Positions 12,832 to 25,560 of a stretch of DNA of 64,000 bases are shown piece after piece. The DNA is from Megalopta genalis (Eukaryota > Arthropoda > Insecta > Hymenoptera > Halictidae). Positions within the stretch are counted from its first letter, which is position 1; every line of letters begins with the position of its first letter. The position numbers were made by a program, and so were the translations under genes. The notes under the pieces are model-generated. The model was not told the DNA's origin, made no database searches, and saw only the letters and a program-made list of their open reading frames with translations. Location: contig NW_027476540.1 of assembly GCF_051020955.1 (NCBI RefSeq), positions 1 to 64,000 on the forward strand, written 5' to 3'.

Positions 12832-15094
12832 AAAAGCAGGAGGAACAAAGGAGGTAGCTTCAATTCCATGCGAAACAAATGATTTAGCTTCAAATCAATG
12901 CGAAGTAGAAGGATTAGCTTCAAATCCATGCGAAACACATGATTTAGCTTCAAATCAATGCGATGTAGAAGGTTTAGCTTCAAATCCATGCGAAACTAGT
13001 GGTTTAGCTACAAATACTTGTGATATACATTATTTAGCTACAACTGCATGCGAAACAAACGAATTAGCTTCAAATCCATGCGGAACACATGATTTAGCTT
13101 CAAAACAATGCGATGTAGAAGGTTTAGCTTCAAATCCATGCGAATCAAATGATTTAGCTTCAAATACTTGCGATATAAGTGATATAGTTTCAAATGCAGG
13201 CGAATCGAACGAGTTAGATTCAAATCCATGCGAAACACATGATTCAGCTGCAAATCAATGCGAAGTAGAAGGTTTAGCTTCAAATCTATGCCAAACACAT
13301 GATTTAGCTTCAAATCCATGGGATGTAGAAGTTTTAGCTTCAAATCCATGCGAAAACACATTTGTTAGGTGCAAATCAGTGCGAAGTAGAAGGCTCAGGT
13401 TCAAAGCCATGCGAATCAAATGGTTCATCTTCAAATACTTGTGAAAGACATGATTTAGCTTCAACTGCATGCGAAACAAACGAGTTACCTTCAAATCCAC
13501 GCGAAACACATGATTCAGCTGCAAATCAATGCGATGTAGAAGGCTTAGATACAAATCCATGCAAAACACGTGATTTAGGATCCAATCAATGCGAAGTAGA
13601 AGGCTTAGCTTCAAATCCATGCGAAACGAATGCTTTAGCTACAAATACTTGCGATATAAATGTTATAGCTTCAAATACAGGAGAAACAAACGAGTTAGCT
13701 TCAAATCCATGCAAAACACACGATTTAGCTTCAATTCAATGCCAAGTGGAAGGCTTAGCTTCAAATCCATGCGAACCAATTGTTTAGCTGCAAATACTTG
13801 TGATATACATGATTTAGTTTCAACTGCATGCGAAACAAACGAGTTAGCTTCAAATCTATTCGAAACACAATATTTAGAGTCAAATCAATGCGAAGTAGAA
13901 GGCAGAGCTTCAAATCCATGCGATATTACCACAAATGGTTTAGCTTCAATTACTTGTGATATACATGATTTAGCTTCAAATCAAGCCGAAGTAGCAGGTT
14001 TAGCTTCAAATCCATGCGAATGAAATGATTTAGCTTTAGATACTTGCGACATAAAGTGATATAGCTTCAACTGCATGCGAAACAAATGCGTTACATTCAA
14101 ATCCAAGCGAAACACATAATTTAGCATCAAATCAATGCGAAACAAATGATTTAGCTTCAAATACTTGCGATATAAGTGATATAGCTTCAAATGCGGACGA
14201 AACAAACGAGTTAGCTTCATATCCATGCGATACACATGATTTAGCTTCTAATCAATGCGAAGTAGAAGGCTTAGCTTCAAATCCATGCGGAACACATTAT
14301 ATAGCTGCAAATCAGTGCGAAGTAGAAGGTTTATCTTCAATCCATGCGATACAAATGGTTTAGATTCAAATAATTGTGATATACATGATTTAGCTTCAGC
14401 TGCATTCGAAACAGACGAGTTAGGTTCGAATCCACGCGAAATACATTATTAAGCTTCAAGACAATGCGAATTATAAGGCTTAGCTTCAAATCCATGCGAA
14501 ACGAATGGTTTAACTTCAAATACTTGCGATATAAGTGGTATAGCTTCAAATGCAGGAGAGACAAATGAGTTAGCTTCAAATCCATCCGAAACACATGTTT
14601 TAGCATCAAATACTTGTGATATACGTTATTTAGATTTAACTGCAGCGAAACGAACGAGTTAGCTTAAAAATCCATGGGATGTAGATGGTTTAGCTTCAAA
14701 TGCATGCGAAACAAATGATTTAGCTTCAAATCAATGCGAAGCAGAAGGCTTAGATTCAAATCCATGCGAAACATGTGGTTTAGCTACAAATACTTGTGAT
14801 ATACATTATTTAGCTACAACTGCATGCGAAACAAACGAGTTAGCTTCAAGTCCATGCGAAACACATGATTTAGCTGGAAATCAATGCGATGTGGAAGGTT
14901 TAGCTCCAAATCCATGCGAAACAAATGATTTAGCATCAGGTACTTGTTATATAAGTGATATAGCTCCTAATGTAGGGGAAACAAACGAGTTAGCTTCAAA
15001 GCCATGCAAAACACATTATTAAGCTGCCAAATCAGTGCGATGTAGAAGGTTTAGCTTCAAATCCATGCGAAAAAAAATGATTTAGCTTCAGATA
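12832..15094. repeat. Array sector without long duplications
   Basis: Ordinary monomers in the A-B-C-D-E order. The plus frame is open for 213 codons over 12803-13444, because several 150-bp pentamers here happen to lack stops and indels. An S block lies at 13358-13468, and the run from about 13600 to 13800 resembles 7370-7470 and 31600-31720. I see no gene in it. Confidence 0.8.
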
Positions 15095-15667
15095 CTTGCG
15101 ATATAAATGGTATAGCTTCAAATGCAAGAGGAACGAACGAGATAGCTTCAAATCCATGAGAAACACATGATTTATCTTCAAATCAATGGAGAAGTAGGAG
15201 GCTTTGCTTCAAATACATGAGAAACAATTGATTTAGATTCAGATACTTGCGATATAAGTGATATAGCTTCAAATGCAGGGGAAACAAACAAGTTAGCTTC
15301 AAATCCATGCGAAACACATGATTTAGCTTCAAATCAATACGTTGTAGAAGGTTTAGCTTCAAATCCATGCGAAACAAACGAGATAGCTTCATATCCATGC
15401 GAAACACATGATTTAGATGCAAAAGAATGCGAATTAGAAGGATTAGCTTCAAATCCATGCGAAAACGAATGATTTAGATTCAAATACTTGCAGTATAAAT
15501 GGTAGAGCTTCAAATGCAGGCTAATCAAGCGAGTTATCTTCGAGTCCAAGCGAATAACATGAGTTAGCTTCAAATCCATGCGATTCTCAAGATTTAGCTT
15601 CAAATCAATGCGATGTAGAAGGTTTCAGCTTCAAATCCATGCGACACATATGATTTAGCTTCAAATA
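15095..15667. repeat. 573-bp tandem duplication, copy 1
   Basis: Shares private variants in the same order with the next 573 bp: ATGCAAGAGGAACGAACGAG, GGAGGCTTTGCTTC (gctttgc at 15201), GCAGTATAAATGG and GCAGGCTAATCAAGCGAG. The unit is about 19 monomers plus 3 bases, so each copy shifts the reading frame relations. Confidence 0.9.
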
Positions 15668-16240
15668 CTTGCGATATAAATGGTATAGCTTCAAATGCAA
15701 GAGGAACGAACGAGATAGCTTCGAATCCATGAGAAAACACATGATTTATCTTCAAATCAATGAGAAGTAGGAGGCTTTGCTTCAAATACATGAGAAACAA
15801 TTGATTTAGATTCAGATACTTGCGATATAAGTGATATAGCTTCAAATGCAGGGGAAACAAACAAGTTAGCTTCAAATCCATGCGAAACACATGATTTTAG
15901 CTTCAAATCAATACGATGTAGAAGGTTTAGCTTCAAATCCATGCGAAACAAACGAGTTAGCTTCATATCCATGCGAAACACATGATTTAGATGCAAAAGA
16001 ATGCGAATTAGAAGGATTAGCTTCAAATCCATGCGAAACGAATGATTTAGATTCAAATACTTGCAGTATAAATGGTAGAGCTTCAAATGCAGGCTAATCA
16101 AGCGAGTTATCTTCGAGTCCAAGCGAATAACATGAGTTAGCTTCAAATCCATGCGATTCTCAAGATTTAGCTTCAATCAATGCGATGTAGAAGGTTTCAG
16201 CTTCAAATCCATGCGACACATATGATTTAGCTTCAAATAC
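15668..16240. repeat. 573-bp tandem duplication, copy 2
   Basis: Directly follows copy 1. The GGAGGCTTTGCTTC landmark lies at 15774 and GCAGGCTAATC at 16089, each 573 bp after its partner. Differences are a handful of 1-bp indels and substitutions. Confidence 0.9.
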
Positions 16241-16794
16241 TTGCGATATAAGTGATATAGCTTCAAAAGCAGGAGGGACAAACGAGGTAGCTTCAGTTCT
16301 ATGCGAAACAAATGATTTAGCTTCAAATCAATGCGAAAGTCAAGGCTTAGCTTTAAATCCATGCGAAACAAATGATTTAGCTAAAAATACTTGTGATATA
16401 CATTATTTAGCTACAACTGCATGCGAAACAAACGAGTTAGCTTCAAATCCACGCGAAACACATGAATTGGTTCAAATGAATGCGATGGAGAAGGTTTAGC
16501 TTCAAATCCAAGCGAAACACATGATTTAGCTTCAAATACTTGCGATATAAGTGATATAGATTCAAATACAGGCGAAACGAACGAGTTAGCTTCAAATCCA
16601 TGCGAAACACATGATTCATTTGCAAATCAATGCGATGTAGAAGGTTCAGCTTCAAGTCCATGCAAAACACGTGGTTTAGCTTCCAATTAATGCGAAGTAG
16701 AAGGCTTAGCTTCAAAACCATGCGAAACTAATGGTTTAGCATCAAATACTTGTGGTATACGTTATTTAGATTTAACAGTATGTGCAACGAACGA

Positions 16795-16830
16795 GCTATT
16801 GATTTAGCACATTAAACACATATGATTTAG
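16795..16830. repeat. Irregular join just before M block copy 2
   Basis: After CAACGAACGAG the sequence reads CTATTGATTTAGCACATTAA before normal monomers resume. It lacks a recognisable TTAGCTTCAAAT core and appears to be the remains of one or two monomers fused by deletion. It lies immediately left of M block copy 2. Confidence 0.65.
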
Positions 16831-17010
16831 CTTCAAATACTTGCGATATAAATGAAGTAACTTCAAATGCTGATGATACAATCAAGTTAGCTTCAAATAC
16901 ATGCAAAACACATGATTAAGCTTCAAATCCATCGGCAACACATGATTTAGGTTCATTGTCATGGTAAACACATGATTTAGCTTCACATACATGCGAAACA
17001 AATGGTTTAG
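16831..17010. repeat. Rare six-monomer block M, copy 2
   Basis: Same monomer order as 331-510, with GGTTCATTGTCAT starting at 16950-16951. It keeps the ATAAATGAAGTAACTTC monomer and the TGATTAAGCTTC variant, differing from copy 1 by a few substitutions. Confidence 0.85.
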
Positions 17011-18889
17011 CTTCAAATACTTGTCATATACATGATATATCTCCAACTGCATGCGAAACAAACGAGTTAGCATCAAATCCATGCGAAAGACATGATTCAG
17101 CATCAAATCAGTGAGAAGTAGAAGGCTTAGCATCAAATCCCATGCGAATCAAATGGTTTAGCTACAAATACTTGTGATATACATGATTTAGCTTCAACAG
17201 CATGCGACACAAACGAGTTAGCTTCAAATTCATGCGAAACACATGATTCAGATGCACATCAATGCGATGTAGCAGGTTTAGCTTCAAATCCATGCCAAAC
17301 ACATGATTTAGCTTCAAATCCATGGGATGTAGAAGGTTTAGCTTCAAATCCATGCGATACAAATCGTTTAGCTTCAAATACTTGTGATATACATGATTTA
17401 GCTTCAGCTGCATTCGAAACAGACGAATTAGCTTCTAATCCACGCGAAATACATTATTTAGCTTCAAAACAGTGCGAATTAGTAGGTTTACATCAAATCC
17501 ATGCGAAACGTATGATTTAGCTTCAAATACTTGCGATATAAATGATACAGCTTCAAATGCAGGCGAAACAAATGAGTTAGCTTCAAATCAATGCGATACA
17601 CATGATTTAGCTTCAAATCAACGCGAAGTAGAAGGCTTTGCTTCAAATTCAGGCGGAACAAATGGTTTAGCTTCAAATACTTGTGATATACATGATTTAG
17701 CTTCAACTGCTTGCGAAACAAATGTGTTAGTTTCAAATCCATGCGAAACACATGATTTAGCTTGATATCAATACGAAGTAGAAGGCTTAGCTTAAAATCC
17801 AGGCGAATCAAATGGTTTAGCTCCAAATACTTCGGATATACATGATTTAGCTTCAACGGCAGGCGAAACAAACGAGTTAGCTTCAAATCCATGCGAAACA
17901 CATGATTTAGTTTCAAATCAATGCGAAGTAGAAGGCTTTGCTTTCAAATCCAGGCGGAACAAATGGTTTAGCTTCAAATGCATATGACATACATCATTTA
18001 GCTTCAACTGCTTGCGAAACAAATGTGTTAGTTTCAAATCCATGCGAAACACGTAATTTAGCTTGATATCAATGCGAAGTAGAAGGCTTAGCTTCAAATC
18101 CATGCGGAACAACTGATTTTGCTTCAAATAGTTGTGATATAAGTGATATAGATTCAACTGCAGGCGCAACAAACGAGTTATCTTCAAATCCATGGGAAAC
18201 AAATGATTTAGCTTCAAATACTTGCGCTATAAGTGAAATAGCTTCAAATGCAGGAGAGACAACTGAGTTAGCTCCAAATCCATGCGAAACACATGTTTTA
18301 GCTTCAAACACTTGTGATAAACGTTATTTAGATTTAACTGCATGCGCAACGAACGAGTTAGCTTCATATCCATGCGAAACACATGATTTAGATACAAATC
18401 AATGCGAAGTAGAAGGTTTAGCCTTCAAATCCATGCGATTTACAAGATTTAGCTTCACATCAATACGATGTAGAAGGTTCAGCTTCAAATCCATGCGAAA
18501 CACATGATTTAGCTTCAAGCACTTGGGATATGGGTGGTGTAGCTTCAACTGCATGCAAAACAGACGAGTTACCTTCAAATCCATGCTAAACACATGATTT
18601 AGTTGCAAATCAATGCGATGTAGAAGGTTTAGCTTCAAATCCATGCGATACACAAGATTTAGCTTCAAATCAATGCGATGTAGAAGGTTCAGCTTCAAAA
18701 TCCATGCGACACATATGATTTAGCTTCAAATACTTGCGATATAAGTAATATAGCTTCAAAAGCTGGAGGAACAAACGAGTTAGCTTCAAATCCATGCGAA
18801 AACACATGATTTAGCTTCAAATCAATGCGATGTAGAAGGTTTAGCTTCAAATCCATGCGATACTCAAGATTTTAGCTTCAAATCAATGC

Positions 18890-19395
18890 GATGTAGATCC
18901 ATGCGGCACATATGATTTAGCTTCAAATACTTGCGGTATAAGTGATATAGCTTCATAAGCAGGAGGGACAAACGAGGTAGCTTCAGTTCTATGCGAAACA
19001 AATGATTTAGCTTCAAATCAATGCGAAGTACAAGGCTTAGCTTCAAATCCATGCGAAACAAATGATTTAGCTACAAATACTTGCGATATTCATTGTTTAG
19101 CTACAACTGCATGCGAAACAAACGAGTTAGCTTCAAATCCACGCGAAAAACATGAATTGCTTCAAATGAATGCGATGTAGTAGGTTTAGCTTCAAATCCA
19201 AGCGAAACACATGATTTAGCTTCAAATACTTGCGATATAAGTGATATAGATTCAAATACAGGAGAAACGAACGAGTTAGCTTCAAATCAACGCGATGTAG
19301 AAGGTTTAGCTTCAAATCCATGCGAAACAAATGATTTAGCTTCAAATCAATGCGAAGTAGAAGGCTTAGCTTCAAATCCATGCGAAACAAATGGA
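18890..19395. repeat. Duplication, offset 1,020 bp, copy 1
   Basis: Matches 19910-20415 at an offset of exactly 1,020 bp (34 monomers), including ACGCGAAAAACATGAATTG, where copy 1 reads GAATTGCTTC and copy 2 GAATTGGTTC, and a run with ATACAGGAGAAACGAACGAG. Confidence 0.85.
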
Positions 19396-19740
19396 TAAGC
19401 TAAAAATGCTGGTGATATACATAATTTAGCTACAACTGCATGCGAAACAAACGAGTTAGCTTCAAATACATGGGAAACACATGATTTAGCTTCAAATCAA
19501 TGCGATGTAGAAGGTTTAGCATCAAATCCATGCGATACAAATGATTGAGCTTCAAGCACTTGGGATAAAGGTGAAATAGCTTCAACTGCATGCGAAACAA
19601 ACGAGTTACCTTCAAATCCACGCGAAACACATGATTTCGCTTCAAATCAATTTGATGTAGAAGGTTTAGCTTCAAATCCATGCGAAACAAATGATTTAGC
19701 TTCAAATCAATGGGAAGTAGAAGGCTTAGCTTCAAATCCA

Positions 19741-20400
19741 TGCGAAACAAGTGGTTTAGCTACAACTGCATGCGAAACAAACGAGTTAGCTTCAAATCCA
19801 TGCGAAAACACATGATTTAGCTTCAAATCATTGCGATGTAGAAGGTTTAGCTTCAAATCCATGCGATTTACAAGATTTAGCTTCAAATCAATGCGATGTA
19901 GAAGGTTCAGCTTCAAATCCATGCGACACATATGATTTAGCTTCAAATACTTGCGATATAAGTGATATAGCTTCAAAAGCAGGAGGGACAAACAAGGTAG
20001 CTTCAGTTCTATGCGAAACAAATGATTTAGCTTCAAATCAATGCGAAGTACAAGGCTTAGCTTCAAATCCATGCGAAACAAATGATTTAGCTACAAATAC
20101 TTGCGATATTCATTATTTAGCTACAACTGCATGCGAAACAAACGAGTTAGCATCAAATCCACGCGAAAAACATGAATTGGTTCAAATGAATGCGATGTAG
20201 AAGGTTTAGCTTCAAATCCAAGCGAAACACATGATTTAGCTTCAAATACTTGCGATATAAGTGATATAGATTCAAATACAGGAGAAACGAACGAGTTAGC
20301 TTCAAATCAATGCGATGTAGAAGGTTTAGCTTCAAATCCATGCGAAACAAATGATTTAGTTTCAAATCAATGCGAAGTAGAAGGCTTAGCTTCAAATCCA
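19741..20400. repeat. 660-bp tandem unit, copy 1
   Basis: Begins with GCGAAACAAGTGGTTTAGC and repeats from 20401 at an offset of 659 to 660 bp (22 monomers). It contains GCGATTTACAAG, AGCAGGAGGGAC, GTACAAGGC and TTGCGATATTCATTATTTAG. It overlaps the 1,020-bp duplication, so units of different size are nested. Confidence 0.85.
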
Positions 20401-20899
20401 TGCGAAACAAGTGGTTTAGCTACAACTGCATGCGAAACAAACGAGATAGCATCAAATCCATGCGAAACACATGATTTAGCTTCAAATCATTGCGATGTAG
20501 AAGGCTTAGCTTCAAATCCATGCGATTTACAAGATTTAGCTTCAAATCAATGCGATGTAGAAGGTTCAGCTTCAAATCGATGAGACACATATGATTTAGC
20601 TTCAAATACTTGCGATATAAGTGATATAGCTTCAAAAGCAGGAGGGACAAACGAGGTAGCTTCAGTTCTATGCGAAACAAATGATTTAGCTTCAAATCAA
20701 TGCGAAGTACAAGGCTTAGCTTCAAATCCATGCGAAACAAATGATTTAGCTACAAATACTTGCGATATTCATTATTTAGCTACAACTGCATGCGAAACAA
20801 ACGAGTTAGCTTCAAATCCACGCGACAAACATGAATTGGTTCAAATGAATGCGATGTAGAAGGTTTAGCTTCAAATCCAAGCGAAACACATGATTTAGC
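20401..20899. repeat. 660-bp tandem unit, copy 2 (incomplete)
   Basis: Follows copy 1 directly and keeps the same variants to about 20899, where it turns to a different monomer order. A shorter third echo of the TTGCGATATTC and CATGAATTGG part follows at about 20900-21090. Confidence 0.8.
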
Positions 20900-23800
20900 T
20901 TCAAATCAATGCGAAGTAGAAGGCTTAGCTTCAAATCCATGCGAAACAAATGATTTAGCTACAAATACTTGCGATATTCATTATTTAGCTACAACTGCAT
21001 GCGAAACAAACGGGTTAGCTTCAAATCCACGCGAAAAACATGAATTGGTTCAAATGAATGCGATGTAGAAGGTTTAGCTTCAAATCCAAGCGAAACACAT
21101 GATTTAGCTTCAAATACTATCGATATAAGTGATATAGCTTCAAAAGCAGGAGGAACAAACGAGGTAACTTCAATTCCACGCGAAACACATTATTTAGCTG
21201 CAAATCAGTGCGATGTAGTAGACTCATGTTCAAATCAATGCGATTCAAAAGGTTCATCTTCAAATACTTGTGAAAGACATGATTTAGCTTCAACTGCATG
21301 CGAAACAAACGAGTTAGCTTCAAATCCATAGAAAAAACATGATTTAGCTTCAAATCAATGCGATGTAGAAGGATTAGCTTCAAATCCATGCAAAACACGT
21401 GATTTAGCTTCCTATTAATGCGAAGTAGAAGGCTTAGCTTCAAATCTATGCGAAACAAATGGTTTAGCTTCATTTACTTGTGATATACGTTATTTAGATT
21501 TAACTGCATGCGCAACGAACGAGTTAGCTTCAAATCCATGCGAAACACATGATTTAGCTGCAAATCAATGCGATGTAGGAGGTTTAGCTTCAAATCCATG
21601 CGAAACAAATGATTTAGCTTCAAATCAATGCGAAGTAGAAGGCTTAGCTTCAAATCCATGCGAAAATATGGTTTAGCTAGAAATACTTGTGATATACATT
21701 ATTTAGCTACAACTGCATGCGAAACAAACGAGTTAGCTTCAAATCCATAGAAAAAACATGATTTAGCTTCAAATCAATGCGATGTAGAAGGTTTAGCTTC
21801 AAATCCATGCAAAACACGTGATTTAGCTTCCTATTAATGCGAAGTAGAAGGCTTAGCTTCAAATCTATGCGAAACAAATGGTTCACCTTCATTTACTTGT
21901 GATATACGTTATTTAGATTTAACTGCATGCGCAACGAACGAGTTAGCTTCAAATCCATGCGACACATATGATTTAGCTTCAAATACTTGCAATATAAGTG
22001 ATATAGCTTCAAAAGCAGGAGGAACAAACGAGGTAGCTTCAATTCTATGCGAAACAAATGATTTAGCTTCAAATCAATGCGAAGTAGAAGGCTTAGAATC
22101 AAATCCATGCGAAACAAACGGTTTAGCTACAAATACTTGTGATATACAATATTTAGCTACAACTGCATGCGAAACAAACGAGTTACCTTCAAATCCACGC
22201 GAAACACATGATTTAGCTTCAAATCAATGCGATGTAGAAGGTTTAGCTTCAAATCCAAGCGAAACAAATGATTTAGCTTCAAATCAATGCGAAGTAGAAG
22301 GCTTAGCTTCAAATCCATGCGAAACAAATGGTTTAGCTACAAATACTTGTGATATACATTATTTAGCTACAACTGCATGCGAAACAAACGAGTTACCTTC
22401 AAATCCATGCGAAATACACGATTTAGCTTCAAATCAATGCGATGTAGAAGGTTTAGCTTCTAATCCACGCGAAACACATGAATTGGTTCAAATGAATGCG
22501 ATGGAGAAGGTTTAGCTTCAAATCCAAGCGAAACACATGATTTAGCTTCAAATACTTGCGATATAAGTGATATAGATTCAAATACAGGCGAAACGAACGA
22601 GTTAGCTTCAAATCCATGCGAAACACATGATTCATTTGCAAATCAATGCGATGTAGAAGGTTCAGCATCAAATCCATGCAAAACACGTGATTTAGCTTCC
22701 AATTAATGCGAAGTAGAAGGCTTAGCTTCAAATCCATGCGAAACAAATGGTTTAGCTTCAAATACTTGTGATATACGTTATTTAGATTTATCTGTATGCA
22801 CAACGAACGAGTTAGCTTCAAATCCATGCGAAACACATGATTTAGCTTCAAATCAATGCGATGTAGAAGGTTTAGCATCAAATCCATGCGATACAAATGA
22901 TTGAGCTTCAAGCACTTGGGATAAAGGTGATATAGCTTCAACTGCATGCGAAACAAACGAGTTACCTTCAAATCCACGCGAAACACATGACTTAGCTTCA
23001 AATCAATTTGATGTAGAAGGTTTAGCTTCATATCCATGCGAAACAAATGATTTAGTTTCAAATCAATGCGAAGTAGAAGGCTTGGCTTCAAATCCATGCG
23101 AAACAAGTGGTTTAGCTACAAATACTTGTGATATACGTTATTTAGATTTAACTGCATGCGCAACGAACGAGTTAGCTTCAAATCCATGCGAAACACATTA
23201 TTTAGCTGCAAATCAGTGCGAAGTAGTAGACTCATGTTCAAATCAATGCGATTCAAATGGTTCATCTTCAAATACTTGTGAAAGACATGATTTAGCTTCA
23301 ACTGCATGCGAAACAAACGAGTTAGCTTCAAATTCATGCGAAACACATGATTTAGCTGCAAATCAATGCGATGTAGGAGGTTTAGCTTCAAATCCATGCG
23401 AACCAAATGATTTAACTTCTAATCAATGCGAAGTAGAAGGCTTAGCTTCAAATCCATGCGAAACAAATGGTTTAGATTCAAATACTTGTGATATACATGA
23501 TTTAGATTCAACTGCATGCGACACAAACGAGTTAGGTTCAAATCCATGCTAAAGACATGATTTAGCATCAAATCAGTGCGAAAGAAATGGTTTAGATTCA
23601 AATACTTGTGATATACATGATTTAGCTTCAACTGCATGCGACACAAACGAGTTAGGTTCAAATCCATGCGAAACACATGATTCAGCAGCAAATCAATGCG
23701 ATGTAGAAGGTTTAGCTTCAAATCCATGCCAAACACATGATTTAGCTTCAAATCAATGCGATGTAGAAGGTTTAGCTTCAAAACCAAGCGGAACACATAT

Positions 23801-24270
23801 GATTTAGCTTCATATACTTGCGATATAAATGAAGTAACTTCAAATGCTGAGGATACAATCAAGTTAGCTTCAAATCCATGCAAAACACATGATTTAGCTT
23901 CAAATCAGTTTGAAGTAGAAGGCTTAGCATCAAACCCCATGCGAATCAAATGGTTTAGATTCAAATACTTGTGATATACATGATTTAGCTTCAACTGCAT
24001 GCGACACAAATGAGTTAGGTTCAAATCATGCGAAACACATGATTCAGCAGCAAATCAATGCGATGTAGAAGGTTTAGCTTCAAATCCATGCCAAACACAT
24101 GATTTAGCTTCATATCCATGGGATGTAGAAGGTTTAGCTTCAAATCCATGCAAAACACGTGATTTAGCTACTAATTAATGCGAAGTTGAAGGCTTAGCTT
24201 CAAATCCATCCGAAACAAATGATTTAGCTTCAAATCAATGCGAAGTAGAAGGCTTAGCTTCAAATCCATG
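20900..24270. repeat. Array sector with short duplications and two S blocks
   Basis: Includes a pair of near copies at 21290-21540 and 21709-21959 (offset 419 bp), both with the private CCATAGAAAAAACATG monomer, plus S blocks near 21188 and 23195 and a half M block near 23808-23890. The GCGAAAATATGG variant that later opens the 1,140-bp unit is first seen at 21660. I see no gene in it. Confidence 0.8.
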
Positions 24271-24690
24271 CGAAAATATGGTTTAGCTAGAAATACTTGT
24301 GATATACATTATTTAGCTACAACTGCATGCGAAACAAACTTGTTATCTTCAAATCCATGCGAAACACATGATTTAGCTTCAAATCAATGCGATGTAGAAG
24401 GTTTAGCTTTAAATCCATGCGATACACAAGATTTAGTTTCAAATCAATGCGATGTAGTAGGTTCAGCTTGAAATCCATGCGACACATATGATTTAGCTTC
24501 AAACACTTGGGATAAAGGTGATATAGCTTCAACTGCATGCAAAACAAACGAGTTACCTTCAAATCCACGCGAAACACATGATTTAGCTTCAAATCAATGC
24601 GATGTAGAAGGTTTAGCTTCAAATCCATGCGAAACACATGATTTAGCTTCAAATGAATGCGATGTAGAAGGTTTAGCTTCAAAACCAAGC
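24271..24690. repeat. Truncated copy of 1,140-bp unit (420 bp)
   Basis: Opens with CGAAAATATGGTTTAGCTAG, like the full unit, follows the same order for about 380 bp, then ends at a CAAAACCAAGCGGAACAC monomer. Two further truncated copies (27841 and 31114) leave the full-unit order at the same place, so they share one origin. Confidence 0.85.
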
Positions 24691-24708
24691 GGAACACATA
24701 TGATTTAG

Positions 24709-24888
24709 CTTCATATACTTGCGATATAAATGAAGTAACTTCAAATGCTGAGGATACAATCAAGTTAGCTTCAAATCCATGCAAAACACATGATTAAGCT
24801 TCAAATCCATGGGCAACACATGATTTAGGTTCATTGTCATGGTAAACACATGATTTAGCTTCACATACATGCGAAACAAATGGTTTAG
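24709..24888. repeat. Rare six-monomer block M, copy 3
   Basis: Same order as the other M blocks, with GGTTCATTGTCAT starting at 24828-24829. It is joined on the left to the truncated 1,140-bp unit through CCAAGCGGAACACATATG. The same join occurs at 32041, an offset of 7,352 bp. Confidence 0.85.
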
Positions 24889-25560
24889 CTACAAATACTT
24901 GTGATATACATTATTTAGCTACAACTGCATGCGAAACAAACGAGTTTGCCTCAAATCCATGCGAAAAACACGATTTAGCTTCAAATCAATGCGATGTAGA
25001 AGGTTTGGCTTCAAATCCAAGCGAAACACATGATTTAACTTCAAATCCACGGGATGTAGAAGGTTTAGCTTCATATCCATGCGAAACACATTATTTAGTT
25101 GCAAATCAGTGCGAAGTAGTAGGCTCATGTTCAAATCAATGCGATTCAAATGGTTCATCTTCAAATACTTGTGAAAGACATGATTTAGCTTCAACTGCAT
25201 GCGAAACAAACGAGTTAGCTTCAAATCCATGCGAAACACATGATTTAGCTTCAAATCAATGCGATGTAGAAGGTTTAGCTTCAAATCCATGCAAAACACG
25301 TGATTTAGCTACTAATTAATGCGAAGTAGAAGGCTTAGCTTCAAATCCATGCGAAACAATTGGTTAGCTTCAAATACTTGTGATATACGTTATTTAGATT
25401 TAACTGCATGCGCAACGAACGAGTTAGCTTCAAATCCATGCGAAACACATGATTTAGCTGGAAATCAATGCGATGTAGGAGGTTTAGCTTCAAATCCATG
25501 CGAAACAAATGATTTAGCTTCAAATCAATGCGAAGTAGAATGCTTAGCTTCAAATCCATG
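24889..25560. repeat. Spacer segment with S block, before full 1,140-bp units
   Basis: Ordinary monomers linking M block copy 3 to the first full 1,140-bp unit. Positions 25010-25360 match 28411-28761 (offset 3,401 bp), including an S block with GTAGTAGGCTCATGTTC. The corresponding segment of the next superunit is shorter and lacks the M block. Confidence 0.8.

Larger units (their letters stand above)
16241..18889. repeat. Array sector with M block and irregular join
   Basis: Diverged monomers. It holds the ATGAATTGG deletion marker at about 16461, an irregular join near 16795-16830 and the second M block. After about 17020 the monomers contain several variants not seen elsewhere, such as CTTCGGATATACATG and GTTTCAAATCC. 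I see no gene in it. Confidence 0.75.
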
